64,000 nt of DNA from Sporosarcina sp. PTS2304 (GTDB lineage Bacteria > Bacillota > Bacilli > Bacillales_A > Planococcaceae): contig NZ_CP031230.1 in the NCBI RefSeq assembly GCF_003351785.1, forward strand, positions 930,001 through 994,000. The letters run 5' to 3'. The notes under the pieces are model-generated. The model had not been told where the DNA came from and ran no database searches. It was given only the letters and a program-made list of their open reading frames with translations. Within the stretch, counting starts at the first letter, position 1, and every line of letters begins with the position of its first letter. Shown here piece by piece: positions 18,104 through 28,540 of this stretch. Both the position numbers and the translations under genes were made by a program.

Positions 18104-18142
18104 TAAGAATACATGAAGGAAATACGTCTCCATGTATTCTTA
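18104..18142. terminator. Bidirectional terminator
   Basis: Perfect 12-base arms TAAGAATACATG/CATGTATTCTTA between convergent genes. Confidence 0.7.
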
Positions 18143-18159
18143 AGGTTTTCAACAGCGAC

Positions 18160-20580
18160 TTATTTCTCCTGTTCTTTCGCTAGTTCCATAAATAACTTCA
18201 ACTTTTCTGCCACTTTTCCATAGACTGTTTCTTTCTCGTATGTTCCGTCTTGATCGGGTTGTCCAGCTGCTACGCCTGTTAAGATTTCTATTCCTTCTTC
18301 AATCGTCCGAACTTTGTAAATATGGAATTGTCCTGCACGTACGGCATCGATGACTTCATCACGCAACATCAAATTTTGGACGTTTTGGTGTGGGATGAGT
18401 ACGCCTTGTGTGCCGGTGAGTCCTTTGCTCTTACAAACATTATAAAAGCCTTCGATTTTTTCATTCACTCCACCGATTGGTTGGATTTCACCGTTTTGAT
18501 TGACCGATCCGGTGACGGCTAGCCCTTGATCTATCGGGATTTCGGATAGACTGGAAAGGATGGCATACAGCTCTGTACTGGATGCGCTATCTCCATCTAC
18601 ACCGCCGTAGGATTGCTCGAAGGCAATATGTGCGGTTAAGACTAGTGGATATTTTTGAGCGAATTTTTGTCCTAAGTAGCCACCTAGTATATAGACGCCT
18701 TTATTGTGAATATTGCCGCTCATTTGGCTTTCTCTTTCAATATTGACGAAGCCTTTTCGGCCCATAAACGTTGTGGCGGTAATGCGTGTAGGTTTTCCGA
18801 AATGATATTGACCTAAATCATACACCGCAAGACCATTTACTTGTCCGATTTTTTCTCCTGTCGTATCAATTAAAATACTTCCTTCGTCGATACTCGCTTG
18901 AATTTTTTCTTCGTATAAATTCGAACGGTAAATTTTTTCCTGAATGGCTTTCTCGATATGTTTAGCAGTAACGAGATCGTCTCCCATCATGCTTGCCCAT
19001 GCATCCGCTTCATAGATCAGCTCCACTTGCAGATTAAAGCGTGTAGACAGTTTATTTTGGTGGCCTGCGAGACGCGAGCTGTATTCGATTAGTTTAGCAA
19101 CAGCTGTGCGGTCGAAATGCCGCAACCCGTATTTTCTGCAATGAGTATGAATAAAACTTACGAGTCCCGTAATATTATCTTTGTTATATTTCATTTCTAC
19201 ATCAAAATCGACTCGAATTTTAAACAGTTTACGGAAATCTTCATCGTGATTATATAGAAGTTGATAGATTTCCATATTACCGATAATAATAATTTTCACA
19301 TCGAGTGGAATGGGATCGGGATTAACAGATGCAGTTGCAATGATGCTCGTATGTTCTCCAATATTCTCAATTTGAAGTTTGTGCGTCAGTAATGCCCGTT
19401 TGAGACCTTCCCACGCCTGACTTTTCGAAAAAATGTCTTTGGCCTGAATAATGAGGTACCCGCCATTTGCTTCATGGAGATAGCCCGGTTTAATTTTAGT
19501 GAAGTCTGTGCTCATGATTCCCATACGGTTTTCGTATTCCACTTTCCCGATTAAATTATAAAATGTAGGGTTGTCTGCAACGATTACAGGCTTTGTTTTC
19601 GTTTCGCTATTATCTACGACTATGTTAATTGTGTACTTCTTAAAAGCTTGTTGGTCATCTTTAAAAATTACTCCGAGCGGTTTCTCTTCTTTTTTCTCTT
19701 CGGTCGGTAAGAATATATGAAAGTTTTCTACTAGATCTTGTCGTACAGCCTTTATATAATGGATCACTTCAGGACAATCAGTATAGCTTTTTTTCAGTTC
19801 ATCAATATGAAAGTTGATGGCGATTAGTGCGGTTTGATGATCGAAGGCTGTTAATGATTTTTTTAACTCTTGTTCAAATGAATGGATGGCTTTTGTCGCT
19901 TCTAGTATTATTTCCTGAATAGAAGTAGAGTTTTTTTCGATAGTTTGTAGTTGTTCTTCATCTAGGGAGTTAAATGTTTCTTCGTCCATCGGTAGACCAT
20001 CTACTCCCATCGGTATAGTGACGATGGTCGATCCTGATTGCTTGAGTAAAAATCCGTAGTCTTTTGCGGTTTGATCTGTTTTTTTATAAATATTTTCTAT
20101 TTTCTCTTTGTATTTCCGAATAATAGAACCGCGATTCTTTTGATGGTTTTCTTCTGTGAAAGCATTGGGAATATCTATCTTCAAATCATGTACTAACGTA
20201 TCCATTGACTTTTTAAGTTTTTTCCCTACTCCAACCGGCAACTTCAGTACGTTAGGTTTATATGCATCTTCAAAATTATTTACGTAACACCAGTCAAACA
20301 GTTTTACATCTGTCGCTGGAAAATCATTGACGACGGAAGTGACAAATGACGTTTTTCCTGTACCTACAATTCCGCTGACGTATAAATTATATCCCGGCCT
20401 ATTTACGTGCAACCCGAAATTCATCACAGAGCGAGCGCGTTGTTGTCCGACAATCGTTGTTAACTGTTCGACTTGTTCGGTGGATTCGAACGTGAATACT
20501 GTGTCATCTACTGTTTTTTTTAACTCGTTTGGTTTCAAGGCAGCTTGCTGTTTGATAAATTGTTCATTGGAATTCTTCAA
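18160..20580 (-). CDS. Lon-family AAA+ protease (AAA_32 type)
   Basis: 806 residues from TTG at 20580, chosen because GAGGTGA lies five bases before it; the GTG at 20589 is inside that site. Walker A is GIVGTGKT near residue 72. The Lon S16 protease domain is C-terminal, with the nucleophile Ser in GDSASS and the dyad Lys in GGVNEKI. The middle is a long helical insert (about 180-300). Unlike LonA it has no N-terminal substrate domain, and unlike LonB it has no membrane helix. This fits the AAA_32/LonC-like group of cytosolic proteases with unclear substrates. It is monocistronic. Confidence 0.88.
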   Translation of the reverse strand: MKNSNEQFIKQQAALKPNELKKTVDDTVFTFESTEQVEQLTTIVGQQRARSVMNFGLHVNRPGYNLYVSGIVGTGKTSFVTSVVNDFPATDVKLFDWCYVNNFEDAYKPNVLKLPVGVGKKLKKSMDTLVHDLKIDIPNAFTEENHQKNRGSIIRKYKEKIENIYKKTDQTAKDYGFLLKQSGSTIVTIPMGVDGLPMDEETFNSLDEEQLQTIEKNSTSIQEIILEATKAIHSFEQELKKSLTAFDHQTALIAINFHIDELKKSYTDCPEVIHYIKAVRQDLVENFHIFLPTEEKKEEKPLGVIFKDDQQAFKKYTINIVVDNSETKTKPVIVADNPTFYNLIGKVEYENRMGIMSTDFTKIKPGYLHEANGGYLIIQAKDIFSKSQAWEGLKRALLTHKLQIENIGEHTSIIATASVNPDPIPLDVKIIIIGNMEIYQLLYNHDEDFRKLFKIRVDFDVEMKYNKDNITGLVSFIHTHCRKYGLRHFDRTAVAKLIEYSSRLAGHQNKLSTRFNLQVELIYEADAWASMMGDDLVTAKHIEKAIQEKIYRSNLYEEKIQASIDEGSILIDTTGEKIGQVNGLAVYDLGQYHFGKPTRITATTFMGRKGFVNIERESQMSGNIHNKGVYILGGYLGQKFAQKYPLVLTAHIAFEQSYGGVDGDSASSTELYAILSSLSEIPIDQGLAVTGSVNQNGEIQPIGGVNEKIEGFYNVCKSKGLTGTQGVLIPHQNVQNLMLRDEVIDAVRAGQFHIYKVRTIEEGIEILTGVAAGQPDQDGTYEKETVYGKVAEKLKLFMELAKEQEK

Positions 20581-20747
20581 TTTTCTCACCTCACTACGAA
20601 ATGTATGCCTTATTCTCTTTATACCCTAAATAAAAGAAATACACGCAATTATGAGATAATATAATTGTGATGGGGGTGTATGGTGGGAACTTCCATAGTT
20701 GTCATCGTTATGAAGCCTGTTAATAATCCAAAAAAGATATGTGTAGC

Positions 20748-20777
20748 TATAATTCATGTACGTACATGGTATAATTC
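20748..20777. promoter_or_regulatory. Palindromic operator between two -10-like boxes
   Basis: The perfect 14-base palindrome CATGTACGTACATG is bracketed by direct repeats TATAATTC on both sides. It lies about 90 bases before the methyltransferase gene. A repressor bound there would cover either -10 box. Confidence 0.4.
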
Positions 20778-20864
20778 AAAAAGTTGCTAGCTAGTAAAAA
20801 ATCTTCAAGCAAAAAGTATAGTGGTTCGGTTTATTACTACATATTTGAAATAGGAGAGTAGATT

Positions 20865-21461
20865 ATGGAAGAAAACGTATTTGAGCAGATGGCGAATAGG
20901 TATGATACAGAAGATCGAATAGCTTTGGCCAAAGTGATTGTTGACGAAGTAAAGACCGTATTAACTGATAGTCAATTGAAATCATTAGTTGACTACGGAT
21001 GTGGAACAGGACTCATTGGGTTAGAATTAACGGACACGGTCAGCTCTGTATTATTAGTAGATTCATCGCAACAAATGATAGAAGTCGTCAAGAAGAAAAT
21101 AAAAGGCAGAGGAATTACGAATGCTCAAGTGCTTCATTCGGATTTTGCGCAGGAGATGACTACACTTAAGGCGGATATCGTGTTACTGTCGCTAGTCCTT
21201 CTTCATGTTCCCGATACTGAAAAGATTTTACAGGAAATGTTCAACAGCTTACATGAGGGCGGGCAACTTCTCATTGTAGATTTTGATAAAAATGATCAAA
21301 TCAGTCATCCGAAAGTTCATAATGGTTTTTCCCATGAGGAGCTTAAAAATATTTTACAGGACATTGGATTTAAGACAACAGAGATTCATACGTTTTATCA
21401 CGGGGAACGTCTATTTATGAATAAAGACGCTTCGATGTTTCTAGCCAATAGCGTGAAATAA
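20865..21461 (+). CDS. Class I SAM-dependent methyltransferase
   Basis: 198 residues. Motif I DYGCGTGLIGLEL is near 44-56, motif II acid in LLVDSS, motif IV ADIVLLSLVLLHV, then LLIVDFDKN. These give a complete Rossmann methyltransferase fold of the small Methyltransf_11/25 group. Substrate unknown; the short C-terminal part with FYHGERLFM may form the acceptor site. It stands alone between two divergent and convergent units, behind a palindromic site. Confidence 0.85.
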   Translation: MEENVFEQMANRYDTEDRIALAKVIVDEVKTVLTDSQLKSLVDYGCGTGLIGLELTDTVSSVLLVDSSQQMIEVVKKKIKGRGITNAQVLHSDFAQEMTTLKADIVLLSLVLLHVPDTEKILQEMFNSLHEGGQLLIVDFDKNDQISHPKVHNGFSHEELKNILQDIGFKTTEIHTFYHGERLFMNKDASMFLANSVK

Positions 21462-21605
21462 TTGATTAGTCACCCGTACAATTACCTATCAGCATAGCGA
21501 AAGGAACATACGCTTTACCGTTTCCTAAGTACTATTAGGATCCATACGTTTTCGTCCTACCCTTCAGCGTACAATACATTCTATCGTTCGCAAGTGATTT
21601 AGCGG

Positions 21606-21645
21606 AAAAAGATGCAGTCCTGTGAGCAGGCATGCATCTTTTTTT
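21606..21645. terminator. Bidirectional terminator
   Basis: Arms AAAAAGATGC/GCATCTTTTT between the convergent methyltransferase and AAA ATPase genes. Confidence 0.75.
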
Positions 21646-21647
21646 GA

Positions 21648-22925
21648 TTAAAAGCCTATTTCGGAACCTTTATCCCAGTCATGTCGGGTAGCTTGTCGGT
21701 GTTGTTTTTGTAATTGCTGAATGCGCTCTTCGTACACGATCACATGATCATAATGATATGTCAGCGCAATGGACATATACAGTTCATTCAACTGTGAAAT
21801 GGATAAGCCTTTCGTTTGTTTCGCAATCTCGACAATTTCAGGTTGCTTTAAAATCTTTTTCTTGTCCAGTTTCTCTATATATTGTTTGCGGACTTGCTCA
21901 GTCGGGGAAGTGATTTCATATGTGCTGTCAAAACGTCCAGCACGGTTAATAAGAGCTGGATCGATACGTTCAGGATAGTTGGTCGTACCGATGATGAAAA
22001 GACCGTCACGGACATGCACTCCATCCAAAATATTCAAAAAAGTACTCCGCATATGTTCTGGCATGGAATCGATATCTTCAATGACAAGTATCGCAGGAGC
22101 AAGGCGCTCAACAGTTGAAAATACTTCTTGTACGGAATGACTGCCTGTAAATTCCGTAATTTGCCAGTAGATGACGGGTGCATCCGTTGTGCCGGTGATG
22201 GATCGTACAAGAGTCGTTTTCCCGTTACCCGGTGAGCCGTACAGTAAAATTCCGCGTTTGTATGGCAAGCTGTATTCTTTAAAAAATGCACCGCCATTCG
22301 AAAAGAATTCGTCAATGGAACGGAATAATTCGTTTTTTAGCTGTTCATCGAGCAATACATCATTACGTTCAATTTGTGTGCCCAGCCCGTATGTTTTCTT
22401 TTCAATGCCTTCTTCGGTATCTACTAAGTACGTGATATTCGTCTTCATCGCTTGACGCTGCAAATCATTTAACTGTTCGATGAATCGTTTGACGCGATCG
22501 GCTGATGGGGCGAAGACGGTATGTTCAGACCATGTGGAACCGGTAGCGACATAATAGCTAATATTCGCTACGGCAATCTGATGCTCTGGAAAGAAAAGTA
22601 GTTGGTTATCAATCGTTTCTGTCGTTTGCAGGGCAAAACGATTTGTTGAAGTGTCTTGCTGGATTTTTTCGGAAGGCAGTGTGGGGTATAGATGTCCTAA
22701 CGATTCATACGGCAATCGTTTGTGGTGAATCAGTTCGGGCAACATCGTTTCGGTATAAGAAGAAAATTCATCTACTTGGATCAGTTTCCAATCACCCGGT
22801 GAGTGGATATCCAGTTTTTTTAAAATCGCTTCTATGACCGTGCCATAGTTTTGGTAATGAGGAAGCTTTTCGAAATGTGTTGCGTCTAAAGGGAGTAAAA
22901 ATGATGATTTCATAAATTTTTCCAT
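21648..22925 (-). CDS. AAA+ ATPase (YjoB/BCS1-like)
   Basis: 425 residues. A unique N-terminal half of about 190 residues precedes one AAA module: Walker A YGSPGNGKTT, Walker B ILVIEDID, sensor FIIGTTNYP, Arg finger pair in NRAGRFD. This layout, a single AAA domain with a private N domain and no protease, is that of chaperone-like AAA proteins such as B. subtilis YjoB. It is probably a hexameric cytosolic unfoldase. The start is uncertain: ATG 22925 lies only one base from AGGAG, and a second ATG is at 22913. The rhodanese gene lies upstream on the same strand. Confidence 0.83.
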   Translation of the reverse strand: MEKFMKSSFLLPLDATHFEKLPHYQNYGTVIEAILKKLDIHSPGDWKLIQVDEFSSYTETMLPELIHHKRLPYESLGHLYPTLPSEKIQQDTSTNRFALQTTETIDNQLLFFPEHQIAVANISYYVATGSTWSEHTVFAPSADRVKRFIEQLNDLQRQAMKTNITYLVDTEEGIEKKTYGLGTQIERNDVLLDEQLKNELFRSIDEFFSNGGAFFKEYSLPYKRGILLYGSPGNGKTTLVRSITGTTDAPVIYWQITEFTGSHSVQEVFSTVERLAPAILVIEDIDSMPEHMRSTFLNILDGVHVRDGLFIIGTTNYPERIDPALINRAGRFDSTYEITSPTEQVRKQYIEKLDKKKILKQPEIVEIAKQTKGLSISQLNELYMSIALTYHYDHVIVYEERIQQLQKQHRQATRHDWDKGSEIGF

Positions 22926-22974
22926 TCTCCTTTATACATAAGTAGATCCCCCAAAAAGGAGGATCCATCCATAC

Positions 22975-23352
22975 TTATTTTGTTTTGATCTTTCCTGTCC
23001 ACTTTTTGAAGCCGCCACTTAATTGATAAATTTCTGTGCATCCCTTTTTCTTTAAAAATAATGCAGCACGACCTGTACGGCTCGTGTTTTGATCGTAAAG
23101 ATAAACGGGCTTGTCGGGGCGGATTTCCTTGTAGCGCTGTGAGAACTGAGTAAACGGAATATTACGTGCACCTAAAATATGTCCTGCTTCGAATTCTTTC
23201 GGTTCCCGAACGTCGATTAATTGTGCTTTGCGGTAGCCTTGGATGAATTCTTCCTGTGTCAACGTAGTAAGTGCTTTTCCTACGCGAACGTATGTAGAAA
23301 CAAAATACACGATGATTGCGAGCACTGCTGCGCCCAAAATATAATAAGTCAA
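22975..23352 (-). CDS. yqhL: Membrane-anchored rhodanese-like protein
   Basis: 125 residues from TTG at 23352 with AGGGGG upstream. One N-terminal helix (about 3-20) and a single rhodanese domain (LIDVREPKEFEAGHILGARNIP ... LSGGFKKW). The active-site loop, normally starting with Cys, reads YDQNTSRTGRAA here, so there is no catalytic cysteine and sulfur transfer in the usual way is unlikely. Position beside lipM is as for B. subtilis yqhL. Probably a membrane-linked binding or scaffold protein. Confidence 0.85.
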   Translation of the reverse strand: MTYYILGAAVLAIIVYFVSTYVRVGKALTTLTQEEFIQGYRKAQLIDVREPKEFEAGHILGARNIPFTQFSQRYKEIRPDKPVYLYDQNTSRTGRAALFLKKKGCTEIYQLSGGFKKWTGKIKTK

Positions 23353-23499
23353 AAAACTTCCCCCTTTTATCAATATCTCTAGTATAAAGATTTTCTAGCA
23401 TCAGTTCAATCGTAATGATAAAATGAAATGCGTTATTGTTTTTTTCATTAACGATTTCCTATACGATAGATGAATTATCACTTGCGAAGGAGAATATCT

Positions 23500-24333
23500 A
23501 TGACAAAAGCTGTTTGGCATTATGTGGATTCAGGAAAATGTACATCGTCCTTTAATATGGCGTTAGATGAAGCACTTTTAGACTTCCATAGTAAAGGCGA
23601 GATTGGTCCTGTTTTACGTTTTTATGAATGGGAGCCTGCGACGTTATCGATTGGTTATTTTCAGCGAATTGAAAAAGATATTGATATGGAGAAAGTGAAA
23701 GAACTAGGTCTTGGATTCGTTCGTAGACCTACCGGTGGGCGTGGTGTCCTTCATGAGCATGAACTTACATATAGCGTGATCGTTAGCGAAGAGTATCCAA
23801 GTATGCCGGAAACGGTAACAGAAGCTTATCGTGTCATTTCCGGCGGATTACTGGAAGGATTCCGCAATTTAGGTTTGCAAGCAGAATTTTCGATTCCGAA
23901 TGAAGATGTGACAAATCAGTTAAGAAATCCGAAAAGCGGAGTTTGTTTTGATGCGCCAAGCTGGTATGAATTAGTCGTTGAAGGAAAAAAAGTTGCCGGA
24001 AGTGCCCAAACTCGTCAAAAAGGTGTTATTCTTCAACATGGCGCTATTTTACTGAGCCTTGATGTAGAGAAGTTGACATCTATTTTTACGTATTCATCAG
24101 AAGCGGTCAAAGAACGTGTCCGCAGAACATTGCCGGATCGTGCGATTGCGATTGATCGATTGTCCGATCGGGAAATTACGATTGATGAATGTAAAGACGC
24201 TTTTTCCAAAGGCTTTGAAAAGTCACTTGACATTACTTTGGAGCCTCTTGAATTGACAGAAGCGCAGATGGAATGTGTGCGCAAAATCGAGAAAGAAAAG
24301 TATGCCAATGATGAATGGAATTTTAGAAAGTAA
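23500..24333 (+). CDS. lipM: Octanoyl-[GcvH]:protein octanoyltransferase
   Basis: 277 residues from ATG at 23500 (GAAGGAG upstream; the 23470 start is unsupported). BPL/LPL fold with [18 protein letters not shown] (about 75-92), the nucleophile Cys149 in [12 protein letters not shown] and Lys in [10 protein letters not shown]. The enzyme moves octanoate from ACP to GcvH in lipoate synthesis; the lipoyl groups then reach E2 proteins, including that of the branched-chain keto acid complex encoded from 61.8 kb on. Divergent from yqhL, as is usual in the lineage. The length matches LipM. Confidence 0.92.
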   Translation: MTKAVWHYVDSGKCTSSFNMALDEALLDFHSKGEIGPVLRFYEWEPATLSIGYFQRIEKDIDMEKVKELGLGFVRRPTGGRGVLHEHELTYSVIVSEEYPSMPETVTEAYRVISGGLLEGFRNLGLQAEFSIPNEDVTNQLRNPKSGVCFDAPSWYELVVEGKKVAGSAQTRQKGVILQHGAILLSLDVEKLTSIFTYSSEAVKERVRRTLPDRAIAIDRLSDREITIDECKDAFSKGFEKSLDITLEPLELTEAQMECVRKIEKEKYANDEWNFRK

Positions 24334-24419
24334 AGTTAGGGCTTTTGTTTTATTTTTTTTGAGGAATGTTGGTATATCAACTTTTCCGTTTTTGCGAAAA
24401 ATGTTGATCGTTGACATTA

Positions 24420-24466
24420 GTTCAATATGTAGTAGATTTATATGTAACAACAGCACTATATGTTGT
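24420..24466. promoter_or_regulatory. Two NrdR-box-like operators before nrdJ
   Basis: GCACTATATGTTGT (24453-24466) matches the NrdR consensus ACACwATATmTwGT at 12 of 14 positions. GTTCAATATGTAGT (24420-24433) matches at 10. Their centres are 33 bases apart, about three helical turns, as NrdR pairs usually are. A TTGACA (24411-24416) stands just before the first box. NrdR is the ATP/dATP-sensing repressor of ribonucleotide reductase genes. Confidence 0.6.
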
Positions 24467-24494
24467 GTTTGGTGAAAATGAAGGAGGATGTTAT

Positions 24495-25875
24495 ATGGTT
24501 ACGATGTCTAAACAGGGCGAGCCATTTTTGAACAAGCAGCAGTTGAATGAGGACATTGAAAAGTTCCCGCAAGTGCATCCGATTACGGAAGATATGAAGC
24601 TAACACATAGCGGCGTATCCCGTCTAGTCATGATTGATCGTTATTCCTTTAAGGACATGGAAAAGAAGACATTACAAGTGGGGGACTTTGTCGTTCTGAC
24701 AGTTCGTGAAGATCCGAAGTTTCCTGCACGCGGACTAGGGTATATTACAGCGCTTGACGTTGCTGCGGGTACTGCAGATATTTGGATTGAAGAAGAATTT
24801 CGTTCATCGATCGATGATGCGGCAGAGCAAGAAAAAGGAACGATCACACGTCCGTTAGATGTGATTGAAAAGCCTTTGGAAGTATTTTACGAGCAAATTG
24901 CCAAGCGTAATGCGACAGGTCTTGCGTCTGTTGAGACGACAGAAGAAGGTCGAGTACAATCGTATGAACGTTTCTATGATCAGTTAAAAGACTTGAATTT
25001 CATTCCGGCTGGCCGTGTGTTGTATGGTGCTGGTTCAGATACGGATGTAACGTTCTTTAACTGTTATGTAATGCCGTTTGTTCCCGATTCACGCGAAGGA
25101 ATTTCTGATCACCGTAAGCAAGTGATGGAGATTATGAGTCGTGGTGGCGGTGTAGGAACGAATGGTTCGACATTGCGTCCGCGTAATACACTAGCACGTG
25201 GTGTCAATGGTAAATCATCTGGTTCAGTTTCTTGGTTAGATGATATTGCGAAGCTGACTCATTTGGTAGAGCAAGGCGGATCAAGACGTGGGGCTCAAAT
25301 GATTATGTTATCTAACTGGCACCCTGATATTTGTGAATTCATCATCTCCAAGATGCAGAATCCGCGAATTTTGCGGTATTTGATCGAAAATACGGACGAT
25401 GACATGATTAAAAAACTGGCGAATGAAAAATTAAATTTCAAACCGTTGACAGCACAAGAAGAAGCGATGTATCAAGGAATTACAAATTATAAGAACATTC
25501 CTGGACTCGGCGGATTTAACGCAGCGATTATCCGTGATGCAGAGTTGAAGCTACAGGACGGCGGGACGTATACTGTTCATAATCCAGAGTTTTTAACAGG
25601 TGCGAATATTTCTGTTACGTTAACAGATGATTTTATGAAAGCGGTAGAAGAAGATGCGGAATACGATCTTCGTTTCCCAGCAGTCGAAAATTATTCACCT
25701 GAAGAAATGAAACATTATAACGAACAATGGCATGAAGTAGGCGATGTTCGTGAATGGGAACGACTTGGACATGAAGTACGTGTCTATCGTACGATTAAAG
25801 CTCGCGCGCTATGGGATTTGATCAATATATGTGCGACGTATTCGGCTGAACCTGGCATTTTCTTCATTGATAATG
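24495..25875 (+). CDS. nrdJ: nrdJ exon 1: B12-dependent ribonucleotide reductase
   Basis: Start ATG 24495 has GGAGG eight bases before. Exon 1 codes residues 1-460 and stops after the first base of codon 461, directly before the group II boundary GTGTGAC. It carries the N-terminal domain and the first part of the ten-strand barrel: FFNCYVMPF, GGGVGTNGSTLRPR and SRRGAQM, all typical of class II (adenosylcobalamin) reductases of Firmicutes. The enzyme makes deoxynucleotides without oxygen dependence. Joined to 28590-28657 and 31274-32386 the frame is intact: 2562 bases, 853 residues. If unspliced, translation would run ten extra codons into the intron and stop at 25907. Confidence 0.93.
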
Positions 25876-26633
25876 GTGTGACACGTTCTCTTATAAGTGC
25901 GGCTTAAACGTATGAAATAGAGGGTTTAACAGACAAAAGTTATGTTAAATACAACTGATAATTTCGATAGTGGGAATGAAAGCCGTCACGTTGAGCTGAA
26001 GCCACTATGATGAGACTCCTACATGCATGGAATCATGATAGCGACGAAGTGTATGGAGCTAGGTAAAGTCGTCTGAATTTGACCTAAAACTCACGTAGAG
26101 TCATGGTCGAAGATAGGGCGGTCAGCCGAAAAAGATGAATATGGTGAGAATGTCAGATTAGCAACCTGACCGACGAACTTGCGAATGAAAGGGTCTAGAA
26201 TGAAATCCGCTTGAAAAGGTGGAAGGTTAACTAGTTTAACCGAGATTGTCGTGGAGTAAGCCCGTTGTCATGAAACACGATATAGTGAACAAAGACATTA
26301 TATAATCTCAGGCTCAGAGCAAGCACCTAAGTTCAATCATATGGCTAGAAATTATCGGAACGTGGTAAGCAAGGGACACTCATTCAAGGACTATCATCCG
26401 AGTGGTTGATATAAGGATTATTTATCTGAAATTCATTTATCCTTGTGAAAGTAGGGTCACAGTACCGGAGAAGCTTATGAAAATAAGTGGAGGGATAGAC
26501 CCAAGTCTAATTCAATATATTAAACCAAACAAAACAAGTGAAATTCGATGGTCGGGTAAGAATGCAGGGAATCACTAAGAAAGTCAGGTGATCTGCAACG
26601 AATACGAGCCTAAGACACAACGAGTATTATGGT

Positions 26634-28421
26634 ATGCAAGAGGTTTTTGATGAATTATATGCCAAGAGTGAGGAAGGACATCTTTTTAAAAATTTGTTTA
26701 ACCTAATCACAGATGAAAGAAATATCCTATTAGCCTACAGAAACATTAAAGCCAATAAGGGTTCTAAAACTGCCGGAACAGACATGTATGTAATTGACAA
26801 CTATAAAGTGATGAATAAGCAAGAATTCATCAATCTCATTCGAACTTCGCTCAAAGATTACAAACCTAAAGCAATACGCAGAGTAATGATTCCAAAAGGA
26901 ATGGATAATACCCAATTTAGACCTTTAGGAATACCAACAATATTGGATAGACTAATCCAACAGATGTTCAAACAAGTTCTTGAACCTATCTGTGAAGCTA
27001 AGTTTTATAATCACAGTTATGGTTTTAGACCATTACGAAGCACAAAACATGCTTTAGCTAGGGTGAATTTCTTAGTTAATATCTCACAACTACATTACGT
27101 GGTAGATATCGACATTAAGGGATTCTTCGACAATGTAAATCACAGAGTACTCTTGAAGCAAATGTGGAATTTGGGAATTCATGATAGAAGAGTTTTAGCA
27201 ATCGTAAGCAAAATGCTCAAAGCACCGATAAAAGGTATTGGTATTCCAAACAAAGGTACTCCACAAGGAGGAATCCTCTCGCCTTTACTCTCTAACATTG
27301 TTCTTCATGATCTAGATAACTGGGTAAGTAATCAATGGGAAACATTTGAAACGAAGCATGAGTACTCTCAGAATGTAAAGAAGTATTTAATGTTGAAACG
27401 GAATTCGAATATGAAGATTGGCTTTATAGTTCGATACGCAGATGATTTCAAAATTATGACAAATAATCATGAGAATGCAGTCAAATGGTTCCATGCAGTG
27501 GCAGGATACTTGAAGGATAGATTGAAATTGGAGATCTCACCTGAGAAATCTAAAATTACAAATCTCAAAAAGAAGTCCTCGGATTTCTTGGGATTTAAAA
27601 TCAAAGCTGTTAGGAAGAAACAAAAACATCTTGTTAGGGTAAATATGATTGATAAGAAGAAAGCTGATGTCATCAGGAAAATGAAGGAACTCATCCTTAG
27701 AATAAGGAAAGAAACGACCATTAATAACATAAGAATCTTTAATGCTTATGTAATGGGGATACAACATTACTTTAAATACGGAAGCATGGTTCCATCAGAT
27801 TTCGTTGACATAGCGCACAAGGTTCATCCTTATGCTAGGAATAAATTACATCAAGTTGGAGGGAAATATATACACCCAACGGATGCTAGTAAAGTTTATA
27901 ATCAGTATTACTCAAGTAGTCTCAAAACATGGAAGGTATTAGGTGTTTATCTCTTTCCTATAAATGGGATTACAAGCTTTGCTGAGTCCAGACAATTTAA
28001 TCCTAAGCATTCGACCTATAAAGAAGAAGGCAGAAAATTAATTCACAAAAAACTTCAACCAATTGTTGAATACAACATAAGATTACTGATGCAATCCAAA
28101 ATACAAGATCAATCAATCGAATATCAAGACAATAGACTTTCTCGTTACTCAATGAAGAATGGATGTTGTGAAATACTTGGTATCTTTCTGGAAGCACATG
28201 AAGTTCATTGCCACCATGTAAAACCTAGAAGTTTAGGTGGAATGGATAAGTACAATAACCTCAACATTATCCATGAAGACATGCATAGACTAATTCATGC
28301 AACTGGAAAAGAAACGATTGATAAGTACCTTGTGAAATGGAAACTCCATCAGAATTCGAAACTGATTGAGAAAATAAATGCATTACGTAAGAAATGTAAG
28401 AACGAGCCAATCGCGATTTAA
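26634..28421 (+). CDS. Intron 1 reverse transcriptase/maturase with HNH domain
   Basis: 595 residues. RT blocks: RRVMIPKG, FRPLGIPTILDRLIQQM, the core GFRPLRSTKHA, DIDIKGFFDNVNH, GTPQGGILSPLLSN and the catalytic YADD (in VRYADDFKIM). The X/maturase domain follows (about 350-470), then an HNH-type endonuclease end with HCHHVKPRSLGG and NLNIIHEDMHRLIHA. All catalytic residues look present, so it should support splicing and retrohoming. The frame is open from 26634 and has no strong ribosome site. It lies wholly within the intron. Confidence 0.92.
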   Translation: MQEVFDELYAKSEEGHLFKNLFNLITDERNILLAYRNIKANKGSKTAGTDMYVIDNYKVMNKQEFINLIRTSLKDYKPKAIRRVMIPKGMDNTQFRPLGIPTILDRLIQQMFKQVLEPICEAKFYNHSYGFRPLRSTKHALARVNFLVNISQLHYVVDIDIKGFFDNVNHRVLLKQMWNLGIHDRRVLAIVSKMLKAPIKGIGIPNKGTPQGGILSPLLSNIVLHDLDNWVSNQWETFETKHEYSQNVKKYLMLKRNSNMKIGFIVRYADDFKIMTNNHENAVKWFHAVAGYLKDRLKLEISPEKSKITNLKKKSSDFLGFKIKAVRKKQKHLVRVNMIDKKKADVIRKMKELILRIRKETTINNIRIFNAYVMGIQHYFKYGSMVPSDFVDIAHKVHPYARNKLHQVGGKYIHPTDASKVYNQYYSSSLKTWKVLGVYLFPINGITSFAESRQFNPKHSTYKEEGRKLIHKKLQPIVEYNIRLLMQSKIQDQSIEYQDNRLSRYSMKNGCCEILGIFLEAHEVHCHHVKPRSLGGMDKYNNLNIIHEDMHRLIHATGKETIDKYLVKWKLHQNSKLIEKINALRKKCKNEPIAI

Positions 28422-28504
28422 GAGCAATGAAAAACTTGCACAATACTCGATAGATAATTTCTAAGCTTGTAACTTGTTGAAATTTGGTTTAGTAGGATTA
28501 GATG

Positions 28505-28540
28505 GAACGCCGTATGAGTGGAAACTCTCACGTACGGTGT
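28505..28540 (+). ncRNA. Domain V of group II intron 1
   Basis: Hairpin with GCCGTATGAG paired to CTCACGTACGG around GGAAAC. It carries the catalytic CGC triad, the two-base bulge and the GNRA tetraloop of the ribozyme's active helix. Confidence 0.85.

Noticed and set aside
24495..25907. nrdJ as a truncated pseudogene ending at 25907
   Set aside because: The frame ends within a group II intron. Splicing at the GUGYG and AY borders restores an exact full-length product.
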